This document shows positions 5,403 to 7,704 of a stretch of 7,704 bases of DNA, piece by piece (within the stretch, counting starts at the first letter, position 1; every line of letters starts with the position of its first letter). The notes under the pieces are model-generated. The model worked only from the letters and a program-made list of their open reading frames with translations, was not told where the DNA came from and searched no databases. A program made the translations under genes and the position numbers. Source of the stretch: Planctomycetaceae bacterium (GTDB taxonomy: Bacteria > Planctomycetota > Planctomycetia > Planctomycetales > Planctomycetaceae); assembly GCA_003503535.1 (NCBI GenBank), contig DOCI01000158.1:20395-28098 (forward strand). Direction: 5' to 3'.

Positions 5403-7704
5403 ATAATCCTCAGATATCGTCTGACGATTCCTCAACTTGCAATACGGACTCTTCGTCGCGTAAACAAATTCGCGGTTCAACGGTTCTTCTGGCTGGACGT
5501 GGCTGCTCGTTGCTGCTCAATCTGTTGACGCAGGTTGTCATCATTCGCGCGCTCTCAAAAACATCTTATGGTGAATTGGCATACGTCATTTCAATCGTCG
5601 AGCTGCTATCGATCGCAGCTGTTCTCTGTATGGATAAAACGTTTTCGCGATACGGAGCCATCTATCACGAGCAAAACGATCAAGGTCGATTTGCAGGATC
5701 TTTGATTCTGGCGCTCTGTGCACCGATTTCACTGGGCATTGTCCTCATTGCTCTGGTATGGATTCTTGCTCTTTTCTTCCCAGACTCCATTCCGCTGGAT
5801 GCAACAACCTGGCCATTAATGTTACTTGTGGTATTTCTAACTCCCGGCAACGGCATTGCCAGTGTTTCACTTTCACTGCTGACAATTCTTAAAGGTGCCC
5901 GCGCAGTTTTCTTCAGAAAGCATTTCGTGGGGCCGCTGCTGAAATTAATTCTGGTGAGTGTCGTTTGCCTCTGGCAAGCTGGCCCTATTGAAATTGCATG
6001 GGCGATGGTCATCTCTGGTGGAGTCATTTTACTGATCGATTTGTGGTTGGTTGGAAAAATGGTAGCCGAGGAAGGTTTGTTATCAAATCGCGTCAAACGC
6101 GAACTGAAATTCCCGGTTCGGGAGCTCATTCGTTATGGCTTTCCAACTTTGATTTCCGATGTCGCATTTCAAATGCGGGGTGTCATTCTTGTTGTCCTGC
6201 TGGGATGGCTGGCCACGGCCGATTCAGCGGCTTCGTATCGGGCATCGCTCTCGCTGGTTCGTGTCAATGAACTGGTGATCCTGAACTTCATGGTAATGTT
6301 TGTCCCTCTGGCCTCCCGACTGTTTTCAGCCGGTGAAACAAAGAAGCTGCTGGAAATGCACCGCAGTACCAGCTTATGGATTATGACGTTGAGCTTTCCT
6401 GTTTTTGCGGCAAGTGTGGCTCTCTCCCGACCTGGAATTCAGTTGCTGTACGGAAATGCGTATCTCGATGTTCCTCTCCTCATCGTGATTCTTTCCGCTG
6501 CCTACTTTGTTCAAGCCTCATATGGATTTAATGGCCTGTTGCTCAGAGTCCTCGGGCACATGAACGCTATTCTCAAGATCGAACTGACAACAGCTGCAGT
6601 CACTTTGATCCTGGCCTGCTTTATGATTTCGCATTGGGGAGCAGTCGGCGCAGCTGGTGCAGCTGCGGTGGGAGTCTGTTTTCAATGCTCGTTGAAAGCG
6701 TTAGCGGTCAGGCGTCATGTTCACGAGATGAATGGGTTTGTTTCATTCGTACCCAAGTTCATCACGACCTGTGTCGCATTGTGTGTTTTGTGTCTATCTT
6801 ACCTGTTTAATCTGGGTTGGGTGACAGGAACGATGGTCGTAATGCTCAGCTCCTGGTTCGTCCTCTGCGTCAATCGTAAGCATCTCCAGTTCGATCGTAA
6901 CTTCCCGGAATTGAAGAAAGTCAGGATTTTGAATCGCTTATTAGGAATCGATACGGAAAAGAAACCCGAGCCTCATCAAGGTTCGTACCGAGTTGCTTAT
7001 ATGATGTCTCGCTTTCCAAAGTTAACGGAAACATTCGTGCTCCGCGAAATGATTGAAATGGAGAAGCTGGGAATTGATGTTTCGGTTTATCCGCTCCAAC
7101 GCGAGAAAACAAAATTTGTACATCCGGAAGCAAAAAAATATGTCGAACGAGCCATCTTCACTCCCTGGTTGAACATTTCGATTTTATTCAGTTGCCTCAA
7201 AGCATTCTGCACAAAGCCATTTCTATTATTCAGCACGTTTTTTGTCCTGATCAAAGAAAACAGGAAGAGTAGAAGATTTCTGATGGGAGCGATTCTGTTC
7301 TTTCCGAAATCGATCTACCTCGCAGAACGCATGCAACGCGAGAAGATCGTTCATCTGCACGCCCACTTTGCGTCTCATCCTGCGATGGTCGCCTGGGTTA
7401 TTCATCGACTGAGCGGAATCCCATTCAGTTTTACCGCTCATGGTTCAGATCTCCATCGGGATCAAAGCATGCTTCAGAAAAAAGTCGAAGCCGCTACGGC
7501 AACGATTACGATTTCCGATTACAACAGAACACTGATTATCAATCATTGCGGCGAGCGATTTGCCGAACGAATCCATGTGATTCACTGCGGCATAGATCCT
7601 GATATTTTTTCCCCTCAATTGGAACCGACAGATTACGAGCAGGGCCTCGGCCCCTTTCAAATGATCTGTATCGGAACGCTGCATGAGGTGAAAGGTCAAT
7701 TCCA
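5399..7704 (+). CDS. Wzx-type flippase fused in frame to a GT4-like glycosyltransferase, 3' end cut by window edge
   Basis: One open frame of 768 complete codons with no stop. Residues 1-500: a polytopic protein of about 12-14 helices of the polysaccharide flippase (MOP) superfamily. It begins with a polar 25-residue tail, then LLLNLLTQVVIIRALSKTSYGELAY (38-62), the typical first-helix and loop signature, with later helices near 101-127, 139-162, 197-218, 247-271, 325-343, 358-378, 391-411, 452-470 and 474-490. Residues 491-529 form a basic, then polar linker. From 531 a GT-B glycosyltransferase begins: RVAYMMSRFPKLTETFVLRE (531-550), the usual extreme N-terminus of WcaL/AmsK-like enzymes; HLHAHFA (652-658); TAHGSD (679-684); HCGIDPDIF (729-737); and GTLHEVKGQ (759-767), the start of the C-terminal nucleotide-sugar half. 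The rest is outside the window. Expected job: extend the lipid-linked oligosaccharide on the cytoplasmic face and flip it. No start codon with a ribosome site lies right before the transferase, and no stop separates the halves, so a single polypeptide is the plain reading. Second gene of the plus-strand operon. Confidence 0.87.
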   Translation, partial: MNNPQISSDDSSTCNTDSSSRKQIRGSTVLLAGRGCSLLLNLLTQVVIIRALSKTSYGELAYVISIVELLSIAAVLCMDKTFSRYGAIYHEQNDQGRFAGSLILALCAPISLGIVLIALVWILALFFPDSIPLDATTWPLMLLVVFLTPGNGIASVSLSLLTILKGARAVFFRKHFVGPLLKLILVSVVCLWQAGPIEIAWAMVISGGVILLIDLWLVGKMVAEEGLLSNRVKRELKFPVRELIRYGFPTLISDVAFQMRGVILVVLLGWLATADSAASYRASLSLVRVNELVILNFMVMFVPLASRLFSAGETKKLLEMHRSTSLWIMTLSFPVFAASVALSRPGIQLLYGNAYLDVPLLIVILSAAYFVQASYGFNGLLLRVLGHMNAILKIELTTAAVTLILACFMISHWGAVGAAGAAAVGVCFQCSLKALAVRRHVHEMNGFVSFVPKFITTCVALCVLCLSYLFNLGWVTGTMVVMLSSWFVLCVNRKHLQFDRNFPELKKVRILNRLLGIDTEKKPEPHQGSYRVAYMMSRFPKLTETFVLREMIEMEKLGIDVSVYPLQREKTKFVHPEAKKYVERAIFTPWLNISILFSCLKAFCTKPFLLFSTFFVLIKENRKSRRFLMGAILFFPKSIYLAERMQREKIVHLHAHFASHPAMVAWVIHRLSGIPFSFTAHGSDLHRDQSMLQKKVEAATATITISDYNRTLIINHCGERFAERIHVIHCGIDPDIFSPQLEPTDYEQGLGPFQMICIGTLHEVKGQF

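Noticed and set aside
5680..6129. Minus-strand open frame of 149 codons opposite the flippase
   Set aside because: The translation is low in hydrophobic order and rich in Ser, Thr and Arg, as expected for the complement of a membrane protein gene. The plus-strand frame is clearly the coding one.

Overview
The window is a cell-surface polysaccharide (exopolysaccharide or capsule) assembly locus of the Wzx/Wzy type from a diderm bacterium. A lipoprotein exporter, moderate GC content, weak or absent Shine-Dalgarno sites at several genes and loosely packed divergent operons would fit a Planctomycetota member. That taxonomic call is a low-confidence impression from sequence style; no rRNA or other marker gene is present.

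Layout. Positions 1-626 (minus) hold the N-terminal 208 residues of a Wza-like export lipoprotein that runs off the left edge. Positions 627-992 are a 366-bp gap with no gene and one 10-bp tandem duplication. Positions 993-3858 (minus) look like a three-gene operon, transcribed right to left: a polyprenyl-phosphate sugar-1-phosphate transferase, a four-helix membrane protein with a degenerate GGDEF domain, and a NodB-type polysaccharide deacetylase. A short divergent control region (about 3859-3950) separates it from a plus-strand operon: a Wzz-like chain-length/co-polymerase protein without a kinase domain (3951-5402), then, overlapping it by 4 bp (ATGA), a very long open frame from 5399 to the right edge. 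That frame encodes a Wzx-type flippase joined in frame to a GT-B (GT4-like) glycosyltransferase.

How the parts work together (family knowledge plus inference): the initiating transferase loads the first sugar phosphate onto undecaprenyl phosphate; glycosyltransferases, including the domain fused to the flippase, extend it; the flippase turns the lipid-linked unit over; a polymerase not seen here would join units under control of the Wzz-like protein; the Wza-like lipoprotein exports the chain; the deacetylase may trim acetyl groups from amino sugars or the lipid-linked unit. The degenerate GGDEF protein is a plausible regulator, by loose analogy with PelD. No polymerase (Wzy), BY-kinase, RNA gene, CRISPR array or mobile element was seen.

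The most unusual feature is the flippase-glycosyltransferase fusion, followed by the membrane-anchored GGDEF remnant inside the operon.
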